In this document: one piece after another, positions 26,924 to 39,050 of the stretch | How the letters are laid out: every line of letters begins with the position of its first letter | Position numbering within the stretch: the stretch's first letter is position 1 | Assembly (NCBI RefSeq): GCF_019059575.1 | Contig: NW_024881859.1 | Span: forward strand, 1-64,000 | DNA: 64,000 nt | Reading direction: 5' to 3' | Origin: Amphibalanus amphitrite | Taxonomy: Eukaryota; Arthropoda; Thecostraca; Balanomorpha; Balanidae | Made by a program: the position numbers and the translations under genes | Notes under the pieces: model-generated | The model's database searches: none | The model's input: only the letters and a program-made list of their open reading frames with translations | Told to the model about the DNA's origin: nothing

Positions 26924-28116
26924 CCCGGCAGGCGGTGGGCCTACCAGCCACCTTCCGCGCGGTGGGGGGGGGGCACTTTTTTGCCCCCCCCCCCCGTATC
27001 TCCGAAACTACTGGACGGATCCGGAAAATTCAAACGGCGTTCGATAGCCCTGTCAAATTTGTCGAAGGAAACCAAATTTCATTGACCTCGGGGTCACCGA
27101 TGACGTCACAGGTCAGGTCAAAGATAAAATGTTTCACCGTTCACGGGGCTTCTAGGGAAGCGCTATAACACCGAGTAAAACGCATTTTGTCGAAAATCAG
27201 CGATAAGGCGTCAGTTGTCTAGTATATATGTTGCTATTAGAGGTCACTGGTCATACCAGGTCAGGTCACAGGTCAGGTCACCAAAGGTCACCAAGGGTCA
27301 CCACATGAGCCCAACTTTACTAAGGTTATGCGATGCATGTTTTATGGCCAGTTTTTCATTTCCAACTCAATGGTGTTGGTTATAAGACCATCAGGTACGG
27401 TTTAGGTCACTTTCTGGTGGAGGTCAGGTCAAGGTCAGGTCAAAAAAGGTCAAATTTGAAAGTTGATATTTTTGCATAAAATGGGTATTGATTCGATGCA
27501 GCTCGTCACGGGGAGTCTAATGGTGGTCTTTGTTTTGCGCTACGAGGTCTAGAATTGCTAAAAATTGAGTTTGAAAATTTGACGTCATCAATTTTGAACA
27601 GTTTTTTCGCTATAACTTGGCCAAAAAAAGAGGTATCGATCTCAAATTTGGTATGTAGATAGAAGGCGGTAGGGGCTATCACATATATTCCGTTTTTTTC
27701 GAAATTCAAAAAACTTTTTGGATATTTTGGCTATTATATTCAAAAAATCTATTTTTTGATTTTTGGGGGTCAAAATCCAAAAAATTCGAAAAACCGAAAT
27801 AGCAGTTTTGTAGCCCTTTTAAGTCCACACCTTTTATGTCTGAAACATTTTTTTTGTATCTCTAAAGCTGTAGGCCTGACAGCTCTTCCCGCGAAACCTT
27901 TTTTTGGGTCGAAAATGGCAAAAATGACGTCACTCTGACGTCATTAGCGGCCAACCTATCATAGCCTTTGGAAAAATTTTTGGTCACCATGTGCGCTAGC
28001 TGCTCCCGGGAGGGTACTGAAAGTTTGGTGACGATCGGCGCAGCGGTTCTCGAGATATATCGAAAAAACTAAAGGGGGGGGGGGCAAAAAATGCCCCCCC
28101 CACCGCCTGGAAGGTT
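26924..28116. mobile_element. TTAA-bounded non-autonomous element A' (second copy of A)
   Basis: It is nearly identical to element A over its full length, including the left hairpin, the AGGTCA cluster at 27240-27305 and the TGACGTCA sites near 27925. Its left TTAA (26920-26923) is shared with element B. The right end reads GGAAGGTT followed by TTAA at 28117-28120. Confidence 0.82.
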
Positions 28117-28120
28117 TTAA

Positions 28121-28350
28121 TCTTGCTCAGAAATACCATAGCTTACCTCCAACAACATTCATTGTCACGTCCTAAACAAATTACCGTCTTTCAGTCTAAG
28201 GTGAAACTGCAATGAATGATGCGTGAGCTACATGGGTTCCGGCAGCGGCATAAGCTTTATCCTCTAAAAAATGTTCTCTCTTAGTTGCTACATGGCGGGC
28301 AGCAATTCTCTTTAGCGTTCAGTTTATTCCCCACGAACAGGGATTTACAC
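28121..28350. other. Nothing recognised
   Basis: This short AT-balanced stretch between element A' and the Tc1-like remnant shows no recognisable gene or repeat. Confidence 0.4.
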
Positions 28351-29269
28351 GCGGACGCAAATTTGCATGCTGGTATTTGGTAACTAGGTTGTGCAGTAAA
28401 TACGGCTGGATTTTTTATCATGCCCGTTTGAGCTGTAACGACAATGCGCCGAGGCTGGCCGCCGGCTTCTGTTTTTCCAGGTCCTGCTGGACGATAGCCC
28501 CGAAGTTCGTCGATCAGGATGAGGTCCGGATGGCAGCCGGCTATCATCTCTTTCCTTCAGAAATCCGGCACGTTCAATTCGCACCACCGCTAGGCCTTGG
28601 CAGAGCGATGAGCTGGCGCGCCGTCCTGATTGAAAATGCATGTCAATGCATGTCATTGACCATGTGTTGGCTTAGTATTGGGCCGAAGGTAGGTAATGAG
28701 CCTCGGAGAGCTCTTCCAATAGCGTCTCACAGTCCTGTATGGAGATGTGATGGCGCTTCGGCGCGAGCCGCTTAGCCAATTTTGTCGCCAACTGCTGGCC
28801 CTTTTCCCGGCCGCCTTTTTCAGAGGGATTTCTGTAACGTTTGAAATGGTAGGCGCACGCCTGCAAACTGGAACGATCAGCAACACTGCCAGCAGCCGTA
28901 TGATTATCCCACCAACACCGGACTGTGCAGGCAGTTCGTCCATAATCAAGACTTGCAAACAAAAACAACAAGCAGATATCCCAACTAATCAGCAATAACA
29001 CGCTGTGTCATTTCGGCCTGGAGCATGCCGACTGTCTGGTTCAGCTCCCTTGAAAGAAATTTCAGACCTTCATGTAGCGACGCAGCCGTTCAGGTGGACA
29101 ATCTCTGTGAAACTGGCCGTAGCTCGGTGGTCCGTGACCCGAGGTCCGTTCGTCACCTCATGTTCTGCGGCCAAGGACCGTGCAATGAAGGAGTGCAGCC
29201 TGAGTCGTCATCCCTCAGGTGTAGACACGATTAGGAACCGGTAGCGGACATAACTTTTGCCGAACCCTG
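28351..29269 (-). pseudogene. Tc1-like transposase remnant
   Basis: On the minus strand, near 28645-28490, the text reads FNQDGAPAH, then WCELNVPDF and HPDLILIDELRG with two in-frame stops. This matches the second catalytic region of Tc1/IS630-type transposases. Nearer 28700-28860, two frames carry pieces of a helix-turn-helix region (QQLATKLAKRL, YRTVRRYWK). The core between them is missing. The right terminus may be GCCGAACCCTG followed by TA at 29270-29271; no left terminus was found. Confidence 0.65.
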
Positions 29270-29491
29270 TAGTGTCGTCCTGTAATGTCTTTCATTGTCA
29301 GCGAGGCATTACATGGAGTTAAAATGCCGAGCGGCCCTCCGGCCGGAATGGTCAGCGCCCTTCTCTGTCAAGCGCGGTGCTAGTTTCCGCCTAAGCTCCA
29401 CTGTCCCGCTCAACTGCTATGTCATGCGGCACAGTCTACAAGTACAGGTGACCGGTCGCGAGATCGGAGCTCCGTAGCACCGAGCGAGTGT

Positions 29492-29592
29492 GGCGAAGGT
29501 GGGGGTATTCACCGCAGCAAACCTACAGGTCGCCTGGACCCTTATCTTGAGACCAATAGTACATCTGCCCGATCTCAGAAGCTAGATTTGGA
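29492..29592. repeat. Inverted copy of the segment at 15368-15470
   Basis: About 100 bp match the reverse complement of the segment right of element A, with only scattered differences. The family is unknown. Confidence 0.7.
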
Positions 29593-29853
29593 GGTCATAC
29601 TTGAAAGCAGTACGATGAAAAAGTTGGAGGCCCCTGTGTAGTGTTATGGAACCCGAACTGATATCTGTTGTATACAATGGCCAGGTGGAACGTAGACTGT
29701 ACTATTTTTAAATAATGAATTTGAAAATAGTCGGATCTGAACAAAAATATCAGAGGACATTCTCAGCACTATTCTCATCATGAACCTGCCAGGCATTTGA
29801 TGCGCATTTGCTTCAATTAGGGTGCAGATCTGCTTTTGTATGGGGCTGCACCC

Positions 29854-29910
29854 AAATCTGCTATAATTGGGTACGATGACGTCACATGCGTACCCATTTT
29901 TGGCAGATTT
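29854..29910. repeat. Small foldback with a TGACGTCA loop
   Basis: Arms of 21 bp (29854-29874 and 29890-29910, about 17 bases pairing) enclose a loop holding the palindrome TGACGTCA at 29877-29884. This is the cAMP-response-element/ATF word. It lies about 250 bp upstream of the first coding exon of the tetraspanin gene. A regulatory role is speculative. Confidence 0.5.
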
Positions 29911-30131
29911 CTGTTAAAAATAGCAGACTGCTAAAAATAGCAGATTTTACCATAGTTTCCCCGACTGAATTTATAATTTTGTTAATGGGAAAATGTCACT
30001 TCCACAGACCATAGGTATGCTCTACAGTGTTGCCTGTTTTCCTTATCTTTTGTGGTCATTGCAAATTTGACATTACCCATCTGCAGCTCAGCTGATGTGA
30101 CATGTCATGATGATTTTTCTTCTGTTTCAGA

Positions 30132-32943
30132 ATGGACTTTGAAGAGTCTAAAGATGAAGGTTGCTGCAGCATCAACTTTCTTAAATATGTTCTATACATG
30201 TTTAACTTTGTTTTCATGGTAAGCTAAGACTGTTTTGTACATTTTACCTTTATTGTAGGTAAAACAGCTTTTTTGGAAATAACTTTGTTGCATTATTGTA
30301 TAAGTTTTATGGCTCAATATTTAAACATTCAACATCCATTTTTTCACCAGCATGCTAGCTTGAACAGAACATAGTTCAATTAAACCATTCATCAGCTATC
30401 CCCCAACCTCATGGAATTTGAATTTGAATTGCAACCCCTGGAAGTTGCAATGATTGCATACATTCCCATTCATTCATTATTCCCCCTGTCCTCCACATTT
30501 CCCCTGCGTGTTTTTGTGACACCCCACCTCTCTCGCTCCGGGCAGCTGTCAGGTATAGCCGTGTTCGGCGTGGGCATCTGGTCGCTGGTCAGCGAGCCGT
30601 CCTACGTGCTGCTGCTCTCCACGGCCTCATTCAGCACGGCCGCCTATGTGCTGGTGACCTCCGGAGTTCTGGTGCTGGTCACCGGCCTGGTCGGCTGCCT
30701 CGGCGCGCTCAGAGAGAGTCTGCCCTGCCTGCTGATGGTACGGACCGCGGAGGGGCGGTGGGCGTGTGGGTGAGAGATGTGGAGTCAGATATCCGGAGGA
30801 TATTGGGGTGGTCGGTTGCTCGCTAAGTCTGTGGCTGGTGCCGACAGTTGGGTGAGAGTAACTTCACACTCAATTTTTCCCACATCGCTGGATGGTATCT
30901 TTTTCAACATTGGTAAATGCGGAAGAATGCAAAGCATTTACATTCGTCTTTCAGATGTTGTTACATTCCCGCACACACTAAAGTCAATTTTGTACCCTTT
31001 TTTCCTGTTGTTGTTGTTGTAGTTCCTCCGCTCAGTCGAGCGTAGCCGAGCGGCTCTGGAGGGACCTGGCAGCGGCCGCCAGGGCCGCCACCACGTCGTC
31101 GTCCCGCAGGTCCCTCAGATGTGGGTGTATAGTCCCCAGTACGCGCACTCGCCGTTTCAAGCACGCGCTCTCCGTACCCTCCACCCTCTAACCGTGCCCA
31201 CTCTGCCTCTGCCCAGTACACGTTCGTGCTGCTGCTGATCTTCCTGCTGGAGGCGATGGCGGGCGTGCTGGCCTACGTGTACCAGGTGCAGCTGCAGATG
31301 GAGCTGGCGCATCACCTGAACGCCACCTTCGCCGACAACTACAACAGGAAGCCCGAGTACACGGCCGCCATCGACGAGATGCAACAGGACGTGAGTGAAA
31401 CGACGGGAGAAAGGGCGGTGGAGTTGGTGGGCGAAGCGGGAATCTACCGGGATAGGATATCTAAACATGTGACATGACGTTTGAAGATGATAAGAAAGTA
31501 ATTACGATCCGCTGATTTGAAGCTCAGAGCGGACCTTGATCACGCTGCGCCTGCGGTATTAATAGTTTGCTTGCTGATAGTGGATGCAGTGCGCCGGACA
31601 CCCTAAACCATTTCTCGTCGCCGCAATAAAACATTAATCGGGGCACCAGTTTCGTTTCAAAACCGGCCCCTATTTACCATCAACGAACTATTTACCCGTT
31701 CTTCCAACTCGTCCCCGACTGACACGTCTCCCCCACTTTCCCCAGTTCCGGTGCTGCGGTGCCACCTACTACACCAACTGGCTGTACACGGATTGGGCTG
31801 ACACCGAGGGTAGGAAGGTGCCCGACAGCTGCTGCAAGTCCGTGAAGCCGCTCTGTGGCCGGCGCGACCACCCCTCCAACATCAACCCTGGGGTGAGTAC
31901 TATGACGGGGCTCTGCTGGGGGTGTTTATTGCAGCAGGGATAGTCGGAAGTCGTGAATAATCGCGTAGCAATGCTTGGACTTTGAATTACAGCATGGCAG
32001 TGGGCACTAAGGAAAAAAAGTGAAGGTAATCTGGTCACACGTAACCAAAAGCCACTTGTAGCGTAATTTCCGTCGTTCTGTTTGCATCACTTCCGTTGCC
32101 ATGGTCATGAGCCGTGAGGTCAATGTCGGCCCCACAGCGGCCAGGACACCTCACCTAAGCCCGTGACACTATAAGTGGGTCCCTCGTATGACTTCACTAA
32201 GTGCCTCCGAACCGCGGCGACCCTACGGCGGCTCTGCGGTGCGTCAAAGAGCGGCGTTTGAACGCACCGACCGCTCACGTGTGCGTTGTACAGTACAGCG
32301 GAAATCTGAGATTCCACTGCGCTGGCATGAAATCCGAGCCGACGCGGCGACCGGCGGCGGTCGGTCACACGCGTGTGTCATATGAAACTGTCGGGGGCTG
32401 GGGAGGAGGGGGGGGGGAGGGGAGGAAGGAGGAGGCTTGCTCTCGTGATATGTGAGCTACTGAGTGTTGATACCATGACGATCATGTCACTGGAGATGAC
32501 AGCAAAACTTGCCACATTCGCTCACATTTTAACCAAGGCGAATCGGACAGGGACCAAGGCCCTAGCCAGTTAAAATGACATTGACGTTATCCTTCCGTTT
32601 TAATTGCGTTATTTTCCTTTTTCTACTCCTTCTGTCAGTGTCAGATAAGTATCGTCTGTATCCAGTCATTCATCATTATGTTTGGCTTAAACCTCGGTAG
32701 CTACTTCTGTACGCCGGTGCTTGATTTCTTTCCTCTCCCTGCACTGCGTAACTTATCGTCATTAACTGATCCCGACCTCCCCCCGTCCCACAGGGCTGCG
32801 TGCACCATATGGGCTACGTGATCCAGGATCACCTGGTGGTGGTCGGCGCCGTCGGAGTCGGCGTCTCCGTCGTCCAGATCTTCGGCGTCATCATCTCCTG
32901 CTGCCTGTTCGTCAAGCTGAAGAACTACGGGCGCGGGTACTGA
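30132..32943 (+). CDS. Tetraspanin, five coding exons, 249 aa
   Basis: Coding exons are 30132-30218, 30546-30737, 31217-31390, 31746-31892 and 32794-32943. All introns are phase 0 with GT-AG ends. An AG acceptor one base before the ATG implies an upstream non-coding exon. The protein has four membrane segments: FLKYVLYMFNFVFM onwards, residues about 55-85, about 94-117 and about 210-238. The large extracellular loop has the hallmark CCG (residues 154-156), DSCC (Cys180-181), Cys188 and Cys202, which makes six cysteines, plus an N-glycosylation site NAT. The cytoplasmic ends are short. Length and architecture are typical for the family, which organises membrane-protein complexes at the cell surface. 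I cannot assign the subfamily with confidence. Confidence 0.95.
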
Positions 32944-34790
32944 GCGGCACCGCAACACACGGCAGGCACAGGTGTGGTGACGACGCCGAGCCCAGCGTAG
33001 AGCCGCTAGAGATCGCTATCTCAGTAGAGTGTCGCTACTTCTCTGCTGCTTTCGTCGGCTAGTGGCTTCTTCAAGAACAGTATAGTTCTTCCGAGTTAGT
33101 GCCTCTTAGTCGCCTCAAGGTGTCCACCGTTAGGTGTCAACAGTAGGTATTTTATGTCGAGAGGGTTATACTGCTGACCATTTTGTGACTAACATCCTTT
33201 ATGTGGGTCGTGTAAAGGATATTCAGACAATGGTGACTGTAACGCCAGCTGAAGCCACTGCTACTGAAGTGCCATGACGTGAAAAGATATTCGACTGTCA
33301 AGTGGTCAGGCTTCATGGCTCTTGCTAGTGCATTCCCCGGGTAGGACCAATTAACAAACCAGAAAAAGATTATGCTTAACAGATCTGTCTTCTTCGAAGT
33401 TTGACGTGTTTTATTGTTTCAGACGTGTTTTAAGATGTTCATTGTAGGAAAATTATCAGGCCATCTCAGTCCATGAATCTCCTCATTTCTTTTTACACTT
33501 TCTAACATGATCCTAGATTTATCTTGTCGAATCTCCTGGCTTTATTGGACGCAGTTTTACATGCGTCGAAGTTCAACCCTGGATAGTGCCACCCAAGTGC
33601 CAACTATAAAGTAAAGCAGATAAAGGGTGCCTTCATTCTCACTTTGTGCTGCCTTTCCGGCGTCACTGTGCCTTTGAACTTCGATATGACGAGCTTTTTG
33701 GCGAACTAGCTGCTTCTGTATTGTCCAGTGTGGTCGATATCATTAGAGAAAATTTTTGTAGTGACATATCCTGAACTCTTGCCTCATTAGTGTGTAACGC
33801 GTTTGAGTGCTACTTATGGTGCCAAATATGGAATATCACAAGCGCATATTCTCGTACAGTGGCAGCAACAACTTAACGCATTTACCGTTTGTACTTATAT
33901 TCTACCGTGGATCTTCGATGTTGTGTTGTGTTATATGAAGTGCTTGTAGTTGTGTTATTCATAAGTAATCTGCGCAAAATGCGTCGTAAGGTGTGTCCGT
34001 TTTTATGTAACTTGCTTCGTTAGCTTGACTATGGGTGAGCCATGGTATTTATCACCCACGGTTTGATAAAAGATCTCTCGGTTTTCGTCGCAACTTATTT
34101 GCACATTCTCCATGCCATCATATTTAGAGTATGAATAGTGTACAAATTTTCTAATTTCGCGATCATGATAAAGTACTTCAAAGCCTTTTTGTGAGCATGT
34201 ACTTGCGCAGATAAGTGTTACGTACTGTGCTTTAGCATTTTAAGTCATTTATAATTAGAAGCTGTGTGTTTTGATGTGGTTTTAGCAGCACTTAATATTC
34301 ATCTATGTTCGAGAAATACATTACCCGTTTCTATATCAGTTTTATCCCTTACAGGGCAAGGGTGAGTTGTGTGTGTGCGTTTTTGTGTCTCTGTGTGTTT
34401 TTTTTCCAGCACAGCACACATAACGACACACATTGCATCACATCTTAAAAGCCTTCGGCTGATTAATCTTGACAGACTTCACCTGAATGAACCTCGTCGT
34501 ATGGAAATGTTTGCGCTCTAGAGGCAGTGTTTACTTAGCAATACAGATGACAGCCCAAACGTCATAGGCAAGCACAATGAAACTTATTTGTTGGCTAGCA
34601 ACGCACGCTTTGGCTTTGCAGTAGTTACACAAATCGTAGTCGTAGATTGTAGTTAGACAGCTTGAATCGCTTATGCTATCGTTCTGAGGCTCTAAGACGC
34701 AGTTAGCCCTTCCGTGTTGCTACGAACCTCTATCCCTTGTAATGCTATACAAAATATGTGAATTACGTAACTCTGACGCGGACGTTGGGA
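32944..34790 (+). other. 3' region of the tetraspanin gene (probable UTR and spacer)
   Basis: About 1.8 kb of non-coding sequence follows the stop. I found no canonical AATAAA in it. A GT-rich stretch lies at about 34370-34410. No other exon or repeat is recognised. Confidence 0.5.
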
Positions 34791-35046
34791 CCGACTGAGC
34801 GTCCTTTAACCGTCCGCGCCTGGCGACGCTGCGCACTTCACTCGTTCGGTGATCACACACAGCTGGGTCTTTCTGATCGCTGCCAAGTGTTCAGGTAATA
34901 ACCCATCGCTGCTCAGACGGCACACCCTTCATTAGCTCCGCGTCTGCCCTCGGGCTCGGTCAGTTCGCGTACCGCTCCGGCCACTGCTGCGCCATTCCTG
35001 TCAACCGCGCGTCTCTTTTGTCTCCGCCGCGCCACCGCTCGCCGCC
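34791..35046 (+). promoter_or_regulatory. Probable promoter and 5' leader of the desaturase gene
   Basis: GC content rises sharply here. A TCAGT initiator-like word occurs at about 34959, and a GCCGCC leader directly precedes the ATG at 35047. A GTTCAG/GTAATA junction at about 34893 could be a 5'-UTR splice donor. No TATA box is obvious. Confidence 0.4.
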
Positions 35047-36045
35047 ATGGCTCCGCGTGAGGCCGCTGAGCCGTGGTTTGACGATACCAAGGAGCCCGAG
35101 CCTCACGCCGCGCGGCGGAAGAAGATCCTTGAGGCACACCCAGAGGTGAGGGGCCTGTTCGGACACAACCCCGAGCTCAAGTGGCAGGCGCTGTGTCTGG
35201 TTGGAGTCCAGCTCTCCGTGGCCTACTACACGAGGCTGATGTCCTGGCCGATGCTGATTGCTGTTGCTTACTTCTTCGGTGGTTTTCTCCAGCACGGTCT
35301 CTGGTCTGTGATCCATGAGTGCAGCCACAACCAGGCGTTCGGCTACAAGCACCCTCTGCCGAACCAGCTGCTGGGGATTCTGGCCAACCTGCCGATGGGC
35401 TTTCCGTGCGCCGTGGCATTCAAGCGCTATCATCTGATGCACCACAAGTACCAGGGCCACGCCAAGCTGGACGCAGACGTGCCGACGGAGTTCGAGGCGC
35501 GCCTGTTCGGCACGTCTGCGATCGGGAAGCTGATCTTCGTGATCCTGCAGCCGTTCTTTTACTACACGCGGCCGTTGTTCGTGAACCCGCTGCCGCCGAC
35601 CCGGCTGGAACTGTTCAACATCGCCGTCCAGCTGGCGTTCGACTACGTCCTCCTCTCCCACTGGGGCCTGAAGCCGTTCGTCTACCTCATCGGCGGCTTC
35701 TTATTGACCATGGGCCTCCACCCACTGGCCGGTCACTTCATCTCCGACCACATGCAGCTGACGAAGGGCCACGAGACGTACAGCTACTACGGCTGGATGA
35801 ATCAGCTCATGTGGAACGAGGGATACCATAACGAGCACCATGACTTCCCGAACGTGCCCAACAAGCGTCTGGCCGAGCTGCGTGACATGGTACCCGAGGT
35901 GTACGCTCAGCTGCCCAGCTACGACTCCTGGCCGGGAGTGGTGTGGCGCTTCATCACCGATCCGACCGTGTCGCTCGGCAGCAGGATCCGCCGACTGGAG
36001 GTGCCGCAGAAGACGGTGACGAACGTGGAGAAAGTGGTCGACTGA
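35047..36045 (+). CDS. DEGS1: Sphingolipid delta(4)-desaturase (DES1), intronless
   Basis: One uninterrupted 332-codon frame. This membrane-bound di-iron enzyme introduces the 4,5-trans double bond of dihydroceramide to give ceramide, at the endoplasmic reticulum. All three histidine boxes are present: HECSH (residues 90-94), HLMHH (129-133) and HNEHH (261-265). The N-terminal WFDDTKEPEPHAARRKKILE is the family's leader domain. Hydrophobic segments at about 45-60, 65-85, 155-175 and 192-225 fit a multi-pass protein. The length is close to the ~320 aa usual for the family. The ATG sits in a strong context, GCCGCCATGG. The Drosophila counterpart is infertile crescent (ifc). The absence of introns may be ancestral or may reflect a retrocopy; no flanking duplication or poly-A tract was seen. 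Confidence 0.97.
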   Translation: MAPREAAEPWFDDTKEPEPHAARRKKILEAHPEVRGLFGHNPELKWQALCLVGVQLSVAYYTRLMSWPMLIAVAYFFGGFLQHGLWSVIHECSHNQAFGYKHPLPNQLLGILANLPMGFPCAVAFKRYHLMHHKYQGHAKLDADVPTEFEARLFGTSAIGKLIFVILQPFFYYTRPLFVNPLPPTRLELFNIAVQLAFDYVLLSHWGLKPFVYLIGGFLLTMGLHPLAGHFISDHMQLTKGHETYSYYGWMNQLMWNEGYHNEHHDFPNVPNKRLAELRDMVPEVYAQLPSYDSWPGVVWRFITDPTVSLGSRIRRLEVPQKTVTNVEKVVD

Positions 36046-39000
36046 AGAGGGAGACACGAAGGAACTCGATCGGAGAGGCAGATTAAAGGCCACGGAACAG
36101 GTGGCTGGGAGATGGAGTGGGTGGTTGGAGCCGAGTGGAAAGGAGAAGAAATGCAGCTGGTAAAGATTAAACTTGTTACGTAACACTACATATATGTAGA
36201 GCGGCCGGTTCCAAACCAGACCGATCGGGAAATCAGTTACGGGTGCATTGTATGCACGAGCTAAATGCTAATGGGATTACAGGAAACAATGCAGTGTAAA
36301 TGCAATATTATTGATGGTTTGGAAAATGCGAAATAAGCAGCTGGTGATTTCACTGGGAAATTTTGTGGTAAATAATGGCTACCATGATTGTCATTTATGA
36401 GAATATGCCTCTTGTCTTATTATCTGATGAAAGCAACACGCAGTGACGAAAGTGATGGCTATGAAAGTTCTTGAGCTTTTCGCCATACTGACCAACAGCG
36501 TGTAACCTTTTGAGAAGGCGACTTGGTTGATAAATATCACAGCCATTATCTCTCATGCAACACGTATCCTTACTCCCACTACACCACATTATAGTCTCTG
36601 TTGTTGGCATCCACATGCATTGGAATTTGGAATGCCAGACCAGCCTTCTGCCTTTACGTAAATACCTGTTCGGATTTGCAACACTCCGCTGTGTATTGAT
36701 TTTAATTGCATCCATTGATGCATTGGTATTGGTTATCTTTGCCGACCGTGACCGAGACAGCATGAAAAAGTAGAATTACCTATATTTTTTATAGCAACAT
36801 ATGGGATAAACCAACTGATACTGAAGTAGGTTAGATCGTTGTTGATAAAAAAACTAACTAGGTGGCGATATAAATAAAAAAAATTGAGCTCGTTTTAAGT
36901 CGAGATTAAAAAGGTGACACAATTACAATCTAATCACTAATGAGATGGAGAATTAAGTAATGCAAAATAGCAACCGCAAAGCCAACATGAAGCATGAAAG
37001 TGCATAATGGTTATAAGGGAATACGAATGATGGCGAACCTGCATCATAAGGAAAATATAGACGTAAAACTCAGCACGCTACTTGATGACACTTCATCAGC
37101 CGGCATGGCTGGTTCACGACCATGGTACGTAGCTACCCCGTGTAACGGGTTATATCATCTGGTATCGGTGCTAGCCAGGGCACTGGTAGTCTGGTCACAC
37201 GGCTGTCGCAACTCTCTCAGAGGGGTGCCGACATGGCTGGCTCAATGGGACCGGCGCGTGCTCGACCACACCCTCCCTCCTCTCTCCTCCTTCTCTCTCC
37301 CTCTCTCTCCTGACACGGCCACGTTCGACATCGAGCTATCGATAGATACGCATAGAATCGGCCTTCAGCCCGTTTAATTTGAAATTAATCACGGGTTTTA
37401 CTCGTATCTTATTCCATCTTGGCAGAAGCAGTATCGTATTAAATCTCGACAGAAGCAGAGCTGCCGTTTTTCACACCATCTCGCTAGTTCTGGCTCAGTT
37501 TGCCAGTAAATAGCGGCGAGGTTAAACGGCTGGTAATGATGGGTTCATGGCCGGCTGTGAGCCGCCGTTGAGAAACTGGTGGCAGATCTGACGGAGCCGC
37601 GTCAGCTGATAATGAGACGGGCTGTGGGTTGCGAAAGGACGGCACGCGGCCGGCGGTGCACCTACTGAGAACTCGTTCTGGGTGGCCCGTTGTCAATGGT
37701 CTGGTGTGGGACAGTAGGGGTAGACGGCGGCTGAGTTGATCTCGACACTGAGCTGAGATGAGAGTCAGACATATGCTGCTATTAGACAGATAAATATGAA
37801 AGTTTGAAATGGGATACAATGTTGAATCCGGGAGTTGCGTCAGACTTAAATTACTTCCCCCTGACGGGTGTATCTAAGTGAAGTCATTAATTAAGCCGGA
37901 CTCGAAGGAAAACAAAGCTATTATTTATTATCAGCGATAAACTGTAGCTTCATAGGCTTGATATCTTTCCCCAAAAATACATTCAAGTAGGATTCTGCAG
38001 CGCCCAATTTTGTTATAGTCCAGCTCATAGACTCTTTGTGCGCCTCAACCAAGAAGAAATTATGTGCATAACATCGGTCTTTCTATCAACAATTAAGTAT
38101 CATCTAATGATTTTTTTCTTTTAAGGCTGATGTCCAAGCATGATATATCGCCATGTGTGTATGCGATAGCACCAAATGCATTACGCATTGACGCAGCCGC
38201 CATGTCCGTCAGATATGTGTGATAACATTCTGGTATTGTTCTCCGACCTTGGCCGTACGAGGACGACACGGTGGCGGGCTTGGGCACAGTGCACTATGAC
38301 AGCTTCTTCACATTAAGCCGGACCGGACGGTACTGGTCATTTTGTCATTTGGGACAGTGATTACAGGAGAAGTGCCAAGTGGGGTAAGGGGTAGTGCCAC
38401 TTCCCTTTGTTGTTTTGCATTTTGTTCCTAATTGAGCCATGCTGAGCCTCTCGATATAAATGTAATGTAATGTATTTAATGAGACAATCCCCGATGTACT
38501 CAGGGCTATTACAGTCTCAGTTATGTACAAAGCATGCAACATACACAGCATTTCCTGCCCTATCATAAACCACGCCTAGGCTGCTGTAAAAAAATAGCAC
38601 ATCTTATACACACACGAGACGAATCATCCAAATTTAACAACAATCGCTCGATAGGTGAAGGTCCTGCCATTGGCAAATTGGAACACGACACTTTGGGAGC
38701 CTTTGCGAGTCGGAAGTTTCCTACGTTGGTTTATTTCGACTGTGGAGTGTTGTTTGCCTACGGATCGGTTATACACTATACACTATACAGCATACAGTGA
38801 CGCTTTCAGTTTCGCAATTCCAAGGACGTCTTAGAGAGACCGTTCCCACATATTGCCAACGGATGCGAATTCTTTGGATAGCCATAACGTCAGCGACAAC
38901 AGCGGATCATGGATCACTCGAATTGCTCCACATTCGCATCCACCACACTATTCCGGACACCGTTGGACTTGCGCAAGCCCACTGCCTGCGGCTCCCACAT

Positions 39001-39050
39001 TCAATTACTCCGCCCCATCATTCCGAGGACTGCGTGCGCCCGCTGAGTCA
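36046..39050. other. No gene recognised
   Basis: The first ~150 bp are probably the desaturase 3' UTR, with ATTAAA at about 36082 and 36166. The rest holds AT-rich sequence and a CT-rich tract at 37261-37310. No exon is supported. Confidence 0.55.

Noticed and set aside
28747..29244. Plus-strand frames
   Set aside because: They are antisense shadows of the decayed Tc1-like transposase and its leader.
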